Source: Rhizobiaceae bacterium
Lineage (GTDB): Bacteria; Pseudomonadota; Alphaproteobacteria; Rhizobiales; Rhizobiaceae
Reading direction: 5' to 3'
DNA length: 64,000 nucleotides
NCBI GenBank assembly: GCA_023953775.1
Contig: JAMLJD010000010.1
Span: 18,106-82,105 of the forward strand
Shown: positions 34,511 to 43,708 of the stretch, piece by piece
Position numbering within the stretch: the first letter of the stretch is position 1
Layout of the letters: each line of letters starts with the position of its first letter
The notes under the pieces: model-generated
What the model saw: the letters and a program-made list of their open reading frames with translations, nothing else
Told to the model about the DNA's origin: nothing
Database searches by the model: none
Made by a program: the position numbers and the translations under genes

Positions 34511-34936
34511 ATGCTGCTCATCCATTGTCCCTATTGCGGTGAAGACCGGCCGGAGCTGGAATTCCGGCATGCCGGCGAGGCGCACATCGCGCGTCCCACC
34601 AATATCGTCGAACTGAACGACCAGGAGTTCGAGGCGTTCTTCTTCATCCGCTCGAATCCCAAGGGGATCGTCTTCGAGCGCTGGCGGCACATCCACGGAT
34701 GCGCGCGGTTCTTCAATGCGGCGCGCGATACCGTCAGCGACAAGTTCCTGACGACCTACAAGGCCGGCGAACCGAAACCCGACCTCGACACGCGGCGGCG
34801 CGGCCCGGGCACCACCCCGAAGCGGGCGCAGACAGCGCCGGCGGCGAAGGCCGTACCGGGCGGCAAGGGCAACGCAAAGTCTCCCGCGCGCAAGCCTGCG
34901 GCCAAACGCGGCGCTGGCAGAAAGGGGCAGGGGTGA
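34511..34936 (+). CDS. soxD: Sarcosine oxidase delta subunit
   Basis: A 141-residue zinc-binding subunit. HCPYCGEDRPELEFRHAGEA gives the first cysteine pair and histidine, and WRHIHGCARFFNAARDT gives the remaining ligands and core. Typical SoxD ends at about residue 100. Here an additional 40-residue lysine/alanine/proline-rich tail follows (KRAQTAPAAKAVPGGKGNAK is part of it), probably disordered. Start and stop are tightly packed: six bases after the exported protein gene, and one base of overlap with soxA. Confidence 0.95.
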   Translation: MLLIHCPYCGEDRPELEFRHAGEAHIARPTNIVELNDQEFEAFFFIRSNPKGIVFERWRHIHGCARFFNAARDTVSDKFLTTYKAGEPKPDLDTRRRGPGTTPKRAQTAPAAKAVPGGKGNAKSPARKPAAKRGAGRKGQG

Positions 34937-37926
34937 TGGCCGACACGTTCCGACTCGCCGGCCAAGGCCGGCTGACGCCTGCGAAGACGGTCCGCTTCAG
35001 CTTCGACGGCTCCGGCTTCACCGGCTTGGAGGGCGATACACTCGCATCCGCGCTGCTGGCCAATGGCGTCCATCTCGTCGGCCGCTCGTTCAAATATCAC
35101 CGGCCGCGCGGCTTCCTTTCGGCCGGTGCCGAGGAGCCCAATGCCTTGGTGGGCGTTCACCGCGACGCGGCGCGCAAGACGCCCAATGTGCGCGCCACGG
35201 TGCAGGAACTCTATGACGGGCTGACCGCAGTTTCGCAAAACCGCTGGCCGTCGCTCGCGCGCGATGTCGGCGCGGTCAACGATATCGCGTCGCCGCTGTT
35301 CTCCGCGGGCTTCTACTACAAGACCTTCATGTGGCCGAAGGCGGCATGGAAACATCTCTACGAGCCGCGCATCCGCGCCGCCGCCGGCCTCGGCGTGGCG
35401 CCGGACGAGCCGGATCCGGACCGCTATGCATCGCGCTTCGCGCATTGCGACGTTCTCGTCGTCGGTGGCGGGCCGGCCGGGCTTGCCTCGGCGCTGGCGG
35501 CGGCCGAAAGCGGTGCGCAGGTCATCGTCTGCGACGAGCAGCCTGAATTCGGCGGCAGCCTGCGCTATGAGAGCGGGGCGGAGGTTGACGGCCGCGACGG
35601 CTGGAACTGGGCCCAGGCCACGGCGACGAGGCTGGCCGCGATGGACAATGTGCGCCTTCTCGGGCGCACCACCGCCTTCGGCTACTACGCCCAGAACATG
35701 GTCGGGCTGGCCGAACGGGTGACCGAACACATGGCGGAACCCGACCCCGATCTGCCGCGCGAGCGGCTGTGGCAGGTGCGGGCCAGGCAGGTGGTGGTGG
35801 CGACCGGCGCGATCGAGCGGCACTTGCTGTTTCCCGACAACGACCGGCCGGGCATCATGCTTGCCTCGGCGGGACGCACCTTTCTCAACCATTTCGGCGT
35901 CGCGGTCGGACGTCGGGTCGGCATCTACACGGCAACGGATTCCGCCTACGCGGCGGCGCTCGACCTCGCGGCGGCGGGTGTCGATGTCGCGGCCATCGTG
36001 GACCTGCGGGACTCGCCGGCTGGGCCGATGGTCGACAAAGCCCGGGCGGCGGGAATCGAAGTCCTGGCGGGCCATGCGGTTACGGGCACGGCGGGACGGC
36101 TGCGGGTCAGCGCGATGACGGTGGCGCCGCGCGACGGCGGACCCTCGCGGTCCGTGCCGGTCGACGCGCTTCTGGTCTCAAGCGGCTGGACACCGTCGCT
36201 TCACCTGTTCTCGCAGTCGCGCGGCAAGGTGGCGTTCGACGATGCGACGCAGCGCTTCCTGCCCGGCACCTACGCGCAGGACTGCGTCAGCGCCGGCGCG
36301 TGCAACGGGACGGTCGATCTGACCGCTGCGATCAAGCAGGGGCTGGCCGCCGGAGAAAGCGCGGCCTCGTCCGCGGGCAGAAAGGCGAAGGCGCAGAAGA
36401 TCGCCGCCAAATCGGTGGAATCGATCGACGGCGGGCAGCTGGGAACCGCGCCGGGCGCGGAAAACGGCAAGGGCGTCAAGGCGTTCGTGGATTTCCAGAA
36501 CGACGTCACGGCCAAGGACATCCGGCAGGCCGTGCGCGAGGGCATGCGCTCGATCGAGCATGTGAAGCGCTTCACGACCAACGGCATGGCGACCGACCAG
36601 GGCAAGACGTCCAATCTCCATGGTCTCGCCATCGCCGCCGACATGCTCGACAAGCCGATACCCGAGGTCGGGCTGACGACCTTCCGCGCGCCCTACACGC
36701 CGGTGACATTCGGCGCGATCGTCGGCCATGCGCGCGGTGCGCTGTTCGACCCGACGCGGAAGACTGCGATGCATTCCTGGGCCGAAAGCCGGGGAGCGGT
36801 GTTCGAGGATGTCGGGCAGTGGAAGCGGGCCTGGTATTTTCCCCAGGCCGGTGAGGACATGCATGCCGCGGTCAACCGCGAATGCGTCACCGTGCGCAAC
36901 GCCGCCGGGATTTTCGATGCCTCGACCCTCGGCAAGATCGAGGTCGTGGGGCCGGATGCCGCGCGGTTCATGGAACTGCTCTACACCAATCCCTGGCAGA
37001 AGCTCGACGTCGGGCGCTGCCGCTACGGGGTGATGCTGCGCGAGGACGGCTTCATCTATGACGACGGCGTCGTCGGACGCCTTGCCGAAGACCGGTTCCA
37101 TGTGACGACGACCACCGGCGGCGCGGCGCGGGTGATGAACCACATGGAGGACTATCTCCAGACCGAGTTCCCCGAGCTCAAGGTCTGGCTGACCTCGATT
37201 TCCGAGCAATGGGCGGTGATCGCGGTGCAGGGGCCGAAAAGCCGCGAGATCATCGAGCCGCTGGTCGAGGGCATCGATCTTTCCGACGCGGCGATGCCGC
37301 ACATGTCGGTTCGCGAAGGCAGGATCTGCGGCGTGCCGACGCGCCTGTTCCGGATGTCGTTCACGGGCGAGCGCGGCTTCGAGATCAACGTGCCGGCGGA
37401 TTACGGCCATGCGGTGTGGGAAGCGGTGTTCGAGGAAGGGCGCAAGAACGGCGCCTGCGCCTACGGCACCGAAGCGATGCACGTTCTGCGCGCGGAAAAG
37501 GGTTACATCATCGTCGGCCAGGAGACCGACGGCACGGTGACGCCCGACGATGCCGGCCTTGCCTGGGCCGTCGGAAAGAAGAAGACGGATTTCGTGGGTA
37601 TTCGCGGCCTCAGGCGGCCCGATCTGGTCGCCGATGGGCGCAAGCAGCTCGTCGGCCTCAAGACGGTGGACCCGGCCGTCGTTCTCGACGAGGGCGCCCA
37701 GATCGTCGAAGACCCCGAGCAGGCGGTGCCGATGACCATGATCGGCCACGTGACGTCGTCCTACTGGTCGCAGAATTGCGGCCGGTCGATCGCGCTGGCG
37801 CTGGTCAAGGACGGGCGCAGCCGCATGGGCAAGAAGCTCTTCGTGCCCATGCCGGACGGACCGATCGAGGTCGAGGTGACCGGCACGGTGTTCATCGACG
37901 AGAGGGGAGAACGCCTCAATGGCTGA
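34936..37926 (+). CDS. soxA: Sarcosine oxidase alpha subunit
   Basis: A 996-residue subunit. The N-terminal ferredoxin-fold region (FSFDGSGFTGLEGDTLASAL, SFKYHRPRGFLSAGAEEPNA) is followed by an NAD-binding fold (DVLVVGGGPAGLASALAAAE, near residue 173). The C-terminal 400 residues form an aminomethyltransferase (GcvT-like) domain that accepts the methylene group onto tetrahydrofolate (NAAGIFDASTLGKIEVVGPD near 655; FRMSFTGERGFEINVPADYG near 805). The start at ATG 34936 overlaps the soxD stop. It overlaps soxG by eight bases. Confidence 0.96.
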   Translation: MADTFRLAGQGRLTPAKTVRFSFDGSGFTGLEGDTLASALLANGVHLVGRSFKYHRPRGFLSAGAEEPNALVGVHRDAARKTPNVRATVQELYDGLTAVSQNRWPSLARDVGAVNDIASPLFSAGFYYKTFMWPKAAWKHLYEPRIRAAAGLGVAPDEPDPDRYASRFAHCDVLVVGGGPAGLASALAAAESGAQVIVCDEQPEFGGSLRYESGAEVDGRDGWNWAQATATRLAAMDNVRLLGRTTAFGYYAQNMVGLAERVTEHMAEPDPDLPRERLWQVRARQVVVATGAIERHLLFPDNDRPGIMLASAGRTFLNHFGVAVGRRVGIYTATDSAYAAALDLAAAGVDVAAIVDLRDSPAGPMVDKARAAGIEVLAGHAVTGTAGRLRVSAMTVAPRDGGPSRSVPVDALLVSSGWTPSLHLFSQSRGKVAFDDATQRFLPGTYAQDCVSAGACNGTVDLTAAIKQGLAAGESAASSAGRKAKAQKIAAKSVESIDGGQLGTAPGAENGKGVKAFVDFQNDVTAKDIRQAVREGMRSIEHVKRFTTNGMATDQGKTSNLHGLAIAADMLDKPIPEVGLTTFRAPYTPVTFGAIVGHARGALFDPTRKTAMHSWAESRGAVFEDVGQWKRAWYFPQAGEDMHAAVNRECVTVRNAAGIFDASTLGKIEVVGPDAARFMELLYTNPWQKLDVGRCRYGVMLREDGFIYDDGVVGRLAEDRFHVTTTTGGAARVMNHMEDYLQTEFPELKVWLTSISEQWAVIAVQGPKSREIIEPLVEGIDLSDAAMPHMSVREGRICGVPTRLFRMSFTGERGFEINVPADYGHAVWEAVFEEGRKNGACAYGTEAMHVLRAEKGYIIVGQETDGTVTPDDAGLAWAVGKKKTDFVGIRGLRRPDLVADGRKQLVGLKTVDPAVVLDEGAQIVEDPEQAVPMTMIGHVTSSYWSQNCGRSIALALVKDGRSRMGKKLFVPMPDGPIEVEVTGTVFIDERGERLNG

Positions 37927-38473
37927 TCTGGCAATGGCTCAACGCCGCGATCCGCTGGAAGGCAGGCTCGCCGCCGGCCCGGGGGTGACCGTCGCGGCGG
38001 CTCCGTCGTGTTTCCGCATGTCGCTTCGGGTCCAACCGCCACAGGTCGCCGCCCTGTCGAAGGCGCTCGGCGTGTCGCTGCCCAGGAAGCCGAAGACGTC
38101 GGCGAGCGAGGGAACGCGCACCGCGCTGTGGCTCGGTCCCGACGAATGGCTGGTCATCGATACCGGCGACCGCGATCCCGTGGCAGACTGCGCGGCGGTG
38201 AAGGCGCTGCATTCGGCGGTCGACATCTCGCATCGCAACACCGGCATCGTGGTGTCCGGACCGGCCTGGGAAGCGGCGATTTCGGCGGGGTGCCCGCAGG
38301 ATCTGTCCGACGACGTCTTTCCGATCGGCGCTGTCTCGCGTACGGTCTACGGCAAGGTCGAGATCGTGCTTTGGCGGACGGGCGCAGAGACATTCCGGAT
38401 CGAATGCTGGCGCTCGTTTTCCGACTACGCGTTCACGCTGCTGGCAGACGCGGCGCGCGACGCGATGGGATAG
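37919..38473 (+). CDS. soxG: Sarcosine oxidase gamma subunit
   Basis: A 184-residue subunit that completes the heterotetramer. RMSLRVQPPQVAALSKALGV, TALWLGPDEWLVID (near residue 65), HSAVDISHRNTGIVVSGPAW and CPQDLSDDVFPIGAVSRTVY follow the SoxG pattern; ALWLGPDEW is the clearest. The fold resembles the beta part of aminomethyltransferases. It starts inside the end of soxA and is the last gene of the operon. No folate enzyme or serine hydroxymethyltransferase follows, unlike many sox operons. Confidence 0.93.
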   Translation: MADLAMAQRRDPLEGRLAAGPGVTVAAAPSCFRMSLRVQPPQVAALSKALGVSLPRKPKTSASEGTRTALWLGPDEWLVIDTGDRDPVADCAAVKALHSAVDISHRNTGIVVSGPAWEAAISAGCPQDLSDDVFPIGAVSRTVYGKVEIVLWRTGAETFRIECWRSFSDYAFTLLADAARDAMG

Positions 38474-38523
38474 GGGAACCGATCCCGGCTTCTTGAGTTC
38501 CTTCGGCGAAAGGGAGAAGCGAC

Positions 38524-38727
38524 ATGAGCGGAAATCCCAAGGGTCCGTCAGGCAGTTCGGACGCGCACAAGCGCAAGCCGACCAAGGACGAGCTCGACGA
38601 CGAACTGGAAGAAGGGCTGGAAGACAGCTTTCCGGCGAGCGATCCGCCTGCCGTGACCGGGACGACGACGGCCGGCGCCTCGGACCGGACGTCGACCCGC
38701 AAGCCAAGCAAGCCGGAAAAGTCGTAG
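38524..38727 (+). CDS. Small conserved acidic/basic protein with a SFPASDPPA motif
   Basis: A 67-residue, highly polar protein, probably disordered. Short proteins with LDDELEEGLEDSFPASDPPAV are common in alphaproteobacteria; the phrase E-D-S-F-P-A-S-D-P is the constant part. The function is unknown. The start follows GGGAGAAG at a good distance. It lies 50 bases after soxG and is convergent with the MFS gene, with no clear terminator between them. Confidence 0.75.
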   Translation: MSGNPKGPSGSSDAHKRKPTKDELDDELEEGLEDSFPASDPPAVTGTTTAGASDRTSTRKPSKPEKS

Positions 38728-38775
38728 AAGTCCGGACATAGAAGCATATTTGCCGCCGTTTGGTACCGGAAGCCG

Positions 38776-40191
38776 TTATCCGCAGTTCGGTTCAGTTGGC
38801 TCGTCGTGGAAGCGGAACGCAGCGGCAACGCCTGCCAGAGCGACCGGAACGAAGGCGGCGAAGATCCAGAATGCGACGTTGGGCGCGGTGGCGGTACTGA
38901 TCCCCCGGTCGAAGCCGGACAGGTTGGCCACGATGCCGCACAAGGCCGCGCCGAGAGCAAAGGCGATCTGTTGCGTGGTCGGCATGGCGGAGGAGGTTGC
39001 GTCGCGCTCACCGGCCGGGGCGGCTGCGACCGCACGGCGCACGACGAAGCCCCACAGCATGCCGAACCCCGCGCCCTGGATGACCGCCAGCACGACGATG
39101 AGCCATAGCGGGCCGCCCGGCATGACCCAGGCGAGGCCTGCGACCGCGCCCGCCACCATCAGCGCGCCTGCCCGGATGAGCCGTATCTCGCCCGCCGGGC
39201 GCACGCCCGCGACGGCGACGGCGGCGATGCTCCAGGCAACCGATTCCAGCGCGATCACATACCCGGCTCCGAGCGCGCTCAGCCCGTACAGGGTCGCCAG
39301 CAGGAAAGGCCCGTAGACGGTCATCGACATGGCGGCCGAACCCAGCGCCAGATTAACGATGAACCCCGCGCCGAGTTCGCCGCGCGGGTCGGCCACCCGC
39401 GACGGAAACATCCTCTGCGCACCCTTGGTCGCGTCGAATGCCAGGAACAGCGCGAAGGCGACGGCGGCAAGGGCGCAGAGCGCCAGTGCCCGGTAGGGAG
39501 AGCCGGTGAGCCCGGCAATCGAGACGAGCAGCACGGCAAGGCACAATATGGACAGCCTCAGGCCCGGAAAGCGCGGTGCGTCCCGTGTCGCGGACAGTTC
39601 GCGCGGCAGTGCGACCGGGACCAGAACGCACAGCGCGACGGCCTGGATGGCGAAGGCCCAGAAGCTCCAGCGCCACAGGCCGTTATCGGCGAAGAACCCG
39701 CCGATCAGCGGCCCGCAGAAGGCCGACACGCCCCAGACGGCGGACATGATGCCGATCAGCCGCGGCCAATGCCGCTCCGGATAGAGCCGCTGGATGGCGA
39801 CATAGGTCAGCGCGACGAGCCATCCGCCGCCGATGCCCTGCACGAGCCGTCCGGCAAGCATGACGATCATGTCGGGCGCCAGTCCGCTTGCCGCGCATCC
39901 TGCCGCGTAGATCGCCGCGGCGAAGACGAATGCGCGCCTGAGGCCGAACGCGGTGGCGCCAAGCGCGGCGCCGGCACCGGACAGGATCGAGCCGAGCAGG
40001 TAGAGCGTCAGCGTCCAGCTGACCAGCGTATCGCCGCCGATCTCGGCGACGGCCTTCGGCATCGCGGTCGCCACGAGCAGGGAATCGGCGGCGTGCAGCC
40101 AGACGCCGAGGCACAGGACCCAGAACGAGAACAGCTTTCCGCTGCGGCGCAGGTCCGCCCATTCGCGATCGGTGGCGGTATCGTCTGCCAT
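38776..40191 (-). CDS. MFS transporter, drug-exporter type
   Basis: A 471-residue inner-membrane protein with about 14 helices. LHAADSLLVATAMPKAVAEI (near residue 32) resembles the D-x-T-I/V-V-N-V-A-L-P motif region of DHA2-type exporters. GRLVQGIGGGWLVALTYVAI with the arginine is motif B, and WGVSAFCGPLIGGFFADNGL is the motif C region with a proline. The likely role is proton-coupled export of a drug or metabolite. The start was set at MADDTATDREW, behind AAGG; a start 12 codons upstream is possible. It is divergent from the YCII gene. Confidence 0.87.
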   Translation of the reverse strand: MADDTATDREWADLRRSGKLFSFWVLCLGVWLHAADSLLVATAMPKAVAEIGGDTLVSWTLTLYLLGSILSGAGAALGATAFGLRRAFVFAAAIYAAGCAASGLAPDMIVMLAGRLVQGIGGGWLVALTYVAIQRLYPERHWPRLIGIMSAVWGVSAFCGPLIGGFFADNGLWRWSFWAFAIQAVALCVLVPVALPRELSATRDAPRFPGLRLSILCLAVLLVSIAGLTGSPYRALALCALAAVAFALFLAFDATKGAQRMFPSRVADPRGELGAGFIVNLALGSAAMSMTVYGPFLLATLYGLSALGAGYVIALESVAWSIAAVAVAGVRPAGEIRLIRAGALMVAGAVAGLAWVMPGGPLWLIVVLAVIQGAGFGMLWGFVVRRAVAAAPAGERDATSSAMPTTQQIAFALGAALCGIVANLSGFDRGISTATAPNVAFWIFAAFVPVALAGVAAAFRFHDEPTEPNCG

Positions 40192-40321
40192 GACGGCCTT
40201 GGTAGCGCGTCGCGCGGGGAAGGGCACGCGTTCCCGCGCTGCTGGTGCAACAATAAATGATCGCTGTCGTGTCGGGGTTTGCGCTACCCATACGTCCTTT
40301 GCACACGGAAGGACGCGAACG

Positions 40322-40723
40322 ATGCTCTACGCGATACTCTGCTACAACAAGGAGGATTTCGTCGGCTCCTGGACCAAGGAGGAGGACGACGCCTGCATGG
40401 AACGGCTCATGCGGGTCAACGACAAGCTCGCCCGCAACGGCCAGCTCGGTCCCGTGGCGCGGCTTCTGCCGACCACCGCGGCGACGACGCTGCGCAAGGG
40501 CGGCAGCGATCCCCTGGTCATCGACGGACCTTTCGCGGAGACCAAGGAGCAACTCCTCGGTTTCTACCTCATCGACTTTCCCGATCTCGACGCGGCGATC
40601 GAGACCGCCCGCGAGCTGGCCGAGGCCAACCCCGGGCCCGGCTGCTACGAGATAAGGCCGGTCGGCTATTTCACCGAAGGCGCGCTGCAGCTCGAGGAAG
40701 CCGGGCAGAAGTCCGACGCCTGA
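40322..40723 (+). CDS. YCII/DGPF-domain protein
   Basis: A 133-residue protein of the YCII-related superfamily. MLYAILCYNKEDFVGSWTKE opens it, and DPLVIDGPFAETKEQLLGFY carries the DGPF motif (near residue 67). Genes of this type typically precede ECF42-group sigma factor genes, as here, where the sigma gene begins 18 bases after this stop. It has been proposed as a partner of that sigma factor, though the biochemical role of DGPF proteins is not established. The start at 40322 fits the family N terminus. Confidence 0.9.
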   Translation: MLYAILCYNKEDFVGSWTKEEDDACMERLMRVNDKLARNGQLGPVARLLPTTAATTLRKGGSDPLVIDGPFAETKEQLLGFYLIDFPDLDAAIETARELAEANPGPGCYEIRPVGYFTEGALQLEEAGQKSDA

Positions 40724-40741
40724 AACCCTGGAAACGGACAT

Positions 40742-42019
40742 ATGACGGACCCAGCCTGGATCGACGCAGCACTCAGTTCCGCCCGCCCGCAGGCGGTCGG
40801 CGCACTGCTGCGCTATTTCCGCGATCTCGACCTCGCGGAAGAGGCGTTCCAGGAGGCCTGTCTCAGGGCGCTGAAAAACTGGCCCAAGAACGGGCCGCCG
40901 CGCGATCCGGCCGCGTGGCTGATCTTCGTCGGGCGCAACAGCGGCATCGACGCCGTGCGCAAGAAGTCGCGCGAGCAGGCGCTGCCCGACGAGGACCAGC
41001 TTTCCGATCTCGACGACGCCGAAACCCGCGTGGTGGAGGGCATCGACAATGCCGACTACCGCGACGACGTGCTCAGGCTGATGTTCATCTGCTGCCATCC
41101 GGACCTGCCCGACACGCAGCAGATCGCATTGGCGCTGAGAATCGTCTCGGGCCTGTCGGTCCGGCAGATCGCGCGCGCCTTTCTCGTCTCCGAAAGCGCC
41201 ATGGAACAGCGGATCACGCGGGCCAAGGCGCGGGTGGCCAAGGGAAGCGTCTCGTTCGAGACGCCGGACGCCATCGCCCGGTCGGAGCGGCTCGCGGTGG
41301 TGATGGCGATGGTCTACCTGGTCTTCAACGAGGGCTATTCCGCCAGCGGCGACGAGGCGTCGGCGCGCGGTCCGCTCGCGGATGAGGCAATCCGGCTCGG
41401 ACGTCTGCTGCTCAGGATGTTCCCCTCCGAACCGGAGATCATGGGTCTGGTGGCGCTGCTGCTTTTGCAGCATTCGCGCTCCCCGGCGCGGTTCGATGCC
41501 GACGGTTCCGTCGTGCTTCTGGAGGACCAGGACCGCGCCCGCTGGAACCGCAAGATGATCGCCGAGGGCCTCGCGCTGATCGACAAGGCGGTGCGCCATC
41601 GCGTGCCCGGACCCTACCAGATCCAGGCGGCGATCGCGGCGATGCATGCCCGCGCGAAGCATGCCGACGAGACGGACTGGGCGGCGATCGAGCTGCTCTA
41701 TCAGACGCTCGAGATCCACATCCCGTCGCCGGTGATCACGCTCAACCGTGCTGTTGCGGTGTCCAAGCTCAAGGGCAGCGAGGCAGCTCTCGAACTGATC
41801 CTGCCGCTGGCCGACAAGCTTGACAGCTATTTCCACTTCCACGGCGTGAGGGGCGCGCTGCTGATGCAGCTCGAACGCCCGGACGAGGCGCGGGAGGCCT
41901 TCAACAGGGCAATCGCGCTGGCCAACAGCCCGGCCGAGGCGGCGCATATCCGGCTGCATCTCGACCGGCTCGCCAAGGACAATGCCGTCAAGCCCCGAGC
42001 GGTATCGGGGACGGGCTAG
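40742..42019 (+). CDS. ECF42-type RNA polymerase sigma factor with a TPR-like extension
   Basis: A 425-residue sigma factor. Region 2 lies in the first 90 residues (LLRYFRDLDLAEEAFQEACL; FVGRNSGIDAVRKKSREQAL). Region 4 is near 130-170 (ALALRIVSGLSVRQIARAFL, then AMEQRITRAKARV). The remaining 250 residues form the helical extension typical of group ECF42, with VMAMVYLVFNEGYSASGDE, a hallmark, and repeated hairpins such as SPVITLNRAVAVSKLKGSEA. No anti-sigma gene is present. In this group the extension itself is thought to control activity. The gene is coupled to the YCII/DGPF gene. Confidence 0.92.
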   Translation: MTDPAWIDAALSSARPQAVGALLRYFRDLDLAEEAFQEACLRALKNWPKNGPPRDPAAWLIFVGRNSGIDAVRKKSREQALPDEDQLSDLDDAETRVVEGIDNADYRDDVLRLMFICCHPDLPDTQQIALALRIVSGLSVRQIARAFLVSESAMEQRITRAKARVAKGSVSFETPDAIARSERLAVVMAMVYLVFNEGYSASGDEASARGPLADEAIRLGRLLLRMFPSEPEIMGLVALLLLQHSRSPARFDADGSVVLLEDQDRARWNRKMIAEGLALIDKAVRHRVPGPYQIQAAIAAMHARAKHADETDWAAIELLYQTLEIHIPSPVITLNRAVAVSKLKGSEAALELILPLADKLDSYFHFHGVRGALLMQLERPDEAREAFNRAIALANSPAEAAHIRLHLDRLAKDNAVKPRAVSGTG

Positions 42020-42099
42020 CTCCGGCTCGATCGCGTGGCCAGTGGACACCGCGCGCCGTGCGGCTAATCTCTCCAGCCGGAATCGGGAGTGAGCCGCAC

Positions 42100-43605
42100 A
42101 TGAACCTTTATTCGATGCTCGACGACGCGATCCGGCGTTTCGGCGGCCGGACGGCAATCGCCTATGGCGACCGGTCGATGAGCTTTTCGGAGTTCGATCG
42201 ACATGCATCGAAGCTCGGCGACCATCTTGCGGCGCTCGGCTGTCAGCCTGGAGACCGGGTGCTGCTGTTCCTGAAGAACAGCTTCGAATATCCCGTCCTG
42301 CTTCTGGCGCCGATGCGCGCGGGTCTGGTGTCGGTGCCGGTCAACGCCAAGCTGCATCCCCGCGAGGTCGCCTATATCTGTTCCAACAGCGAGCCTCGGG
42401 TGGTGTTTACCGAGCGCGAGCACATCGATGCGATCCGCGACGCTCTCCCCGACGGGCCGGAACCCGTGTTCGTCGCCGTCGAGGACCTTGATCTGGGCGC
42501 ACTGCCCAACCGGCACAGGCCGGCCGCCGATGTCGATCCCGACGCCCCGGCATGGCTGTTCTACACGTCCGGAACGACGGGGCGACCGAAGGGCGCTGTG
42601 CTGTCGCATCGGAACCTCATCGCGGCGACGATCAACTGCCTGTGCGACATCTTCGATTTCCGCGCCAGCGACGTCGCGCTTCACGTCGCGCCCCTGTCGC
42701 ATGGCAGCGGCCTCTATCTGATCCCGTCGCTGGTGCGCGGAGCCGAGAACATCATTTCCGACCGGGCAGGCTTCAAGCCGGACGAGGTCCTCGACATGGT
42801 GGCCGAACGCGGCATCACCGTCTTCGCCTTTCTCGCCCCGACGATGATCGTGCGGCTCCTCGATGCAAAACCCCGCGACGACCTCGCCGGGCTGCGCGGC
42901 GCCATATACGGCGGCGCGAGCATCCATCTCGAACATATCCGCGCTGCCGTGGCGCGTTTCGGCCCCATCTTCTCGCAGCTCTACGGCCAGGGCGAGGCGC
43001 CGATGACGATCTCCGGCCTGCCGGCACCGGATCATCTGAGCGACGATGACGAGTTGCTGCGTTCGGCCGGCTATGTCCGCGCCGGCGTCGAGGTCCGGAT
43101 CGTCGATCCGGACGGCGAGGCGGTACCGGACGGCGAGGAGGGCGAGATCGCGGTGCGCGGCGACGTCGTGATGAAAGGCTACTGGCGCAACCCCGAGGCG
43201 ACCGCGAAGACGATCCGCAACGGATGGCTGACGACGGGGGACATGGGCCGTTTCGACGCGAAGGGCCGGCTGCATATTCTCGACCGCAAACACGACACGA
43301 TCATCAGCGGTGGAACCAACATCTATCCCAAGGAGGTCGAGGACGCGATCGCATCGCATCCCGGCGTCGGCGAGGTGATCGCTTTCGGGCTTCCCGATCG
43401 CGAATGGGGCGAGAGCGTCGCCGTGGCGGTGGTTCGGGCGCCGGACCATCCTGGCCTCGGCGAAGGCGACATCCTCGACCACTGCCGGGAGAGCCTCGCC
43501 GCGTTCAAGAAGCCGAAACGCGTGGTCTTCCTCGACGCGCTGCCGACCAGTGCCTACGGCAAGGTACTTCGTCGCGAATTGCGCGAGACCTTCGCTTCGC
43601 GTTGA
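42100..43605 (+). CDS. AMP-dependent acyl-CoA ligase (medium/short acids)
   Basis: A 501-residue adenylate-forming enzyme. The motif FYTSGTTGRPKGAV is near residue 156, LYGQGEAPMT near 298 (with a glutamate in place of the usual threonine-glutamate), GWLTTGDMGRFD near 378 and the hinge LDRKHDTIISGGTNIYPKEV near 395. The catalytic lysine is in PTSAYGKVLRRELRE near the end. It is distinct from the two long-chain ligases elsewhere in the window and shorter. The substrate is unknown. A glyoxalase-fold gene follows after 103 bases on the same strand. Confidence 0.9.
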   Translation: MNLYSMLDDAIRRFGGRTAIAYGDRSMSFSEFDRHASKLGDHLAALGCQPGDRVLLFLKNSFEYPVLLLAPMRAGLVSVPVNAKLHPREVAYICSNSEPRVVFTEREHIDAIRDALPDGPEPVFVAVEDLDLGALPNRHRPAADVDPDAPAWLFYTSGTTGRPKGAVLSHRNLIAATINCLCDIFDFRASDVALHVAPLSHGSGLYLIPSLVRGAENIISDRAGFKPDEVLDMVAERGITVFAFLAPTMIVRLLDAKPRDDLAGLRGAIYGGASIHLEHIRAAVARFGPIFSQLYGQGEAPMTISGLPAPDHLSDDDELLRSAGYVRAGVEVRIVDPDGEAVPDGEEGEIAVRGDVVMKGYWRNPEATAKTIRNGWLTTGDMGRFDAKGRLHILDRKHDTIISGGTNIYPKEVEDAIASHPGVGEVIAFGLPDREWGESVAVAVVRAPDHPGLGEGDILDHCRESLAAFKKPKRVVFLDALPTSAYGKVLRRELRETFASR

Positions 43606-43708
43606 CAGCCCGGCGGCACGCCGTCACGCTGATCGACGGTCGAGTGCACCGGAGCGTACAGGCCGGCCGATATCCGACCGCGACCGCCGGATCGTAAGGG
43701 AGCAGTTC

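Noticed and set aside
39683..42208. An 841-residue minus-strand frame covering the sigma factor gene
   Set aside because: It crosses the YCII and ECF42 genes in antisense and its end is an out-of-frame copy of the MFS region. No motif is present.
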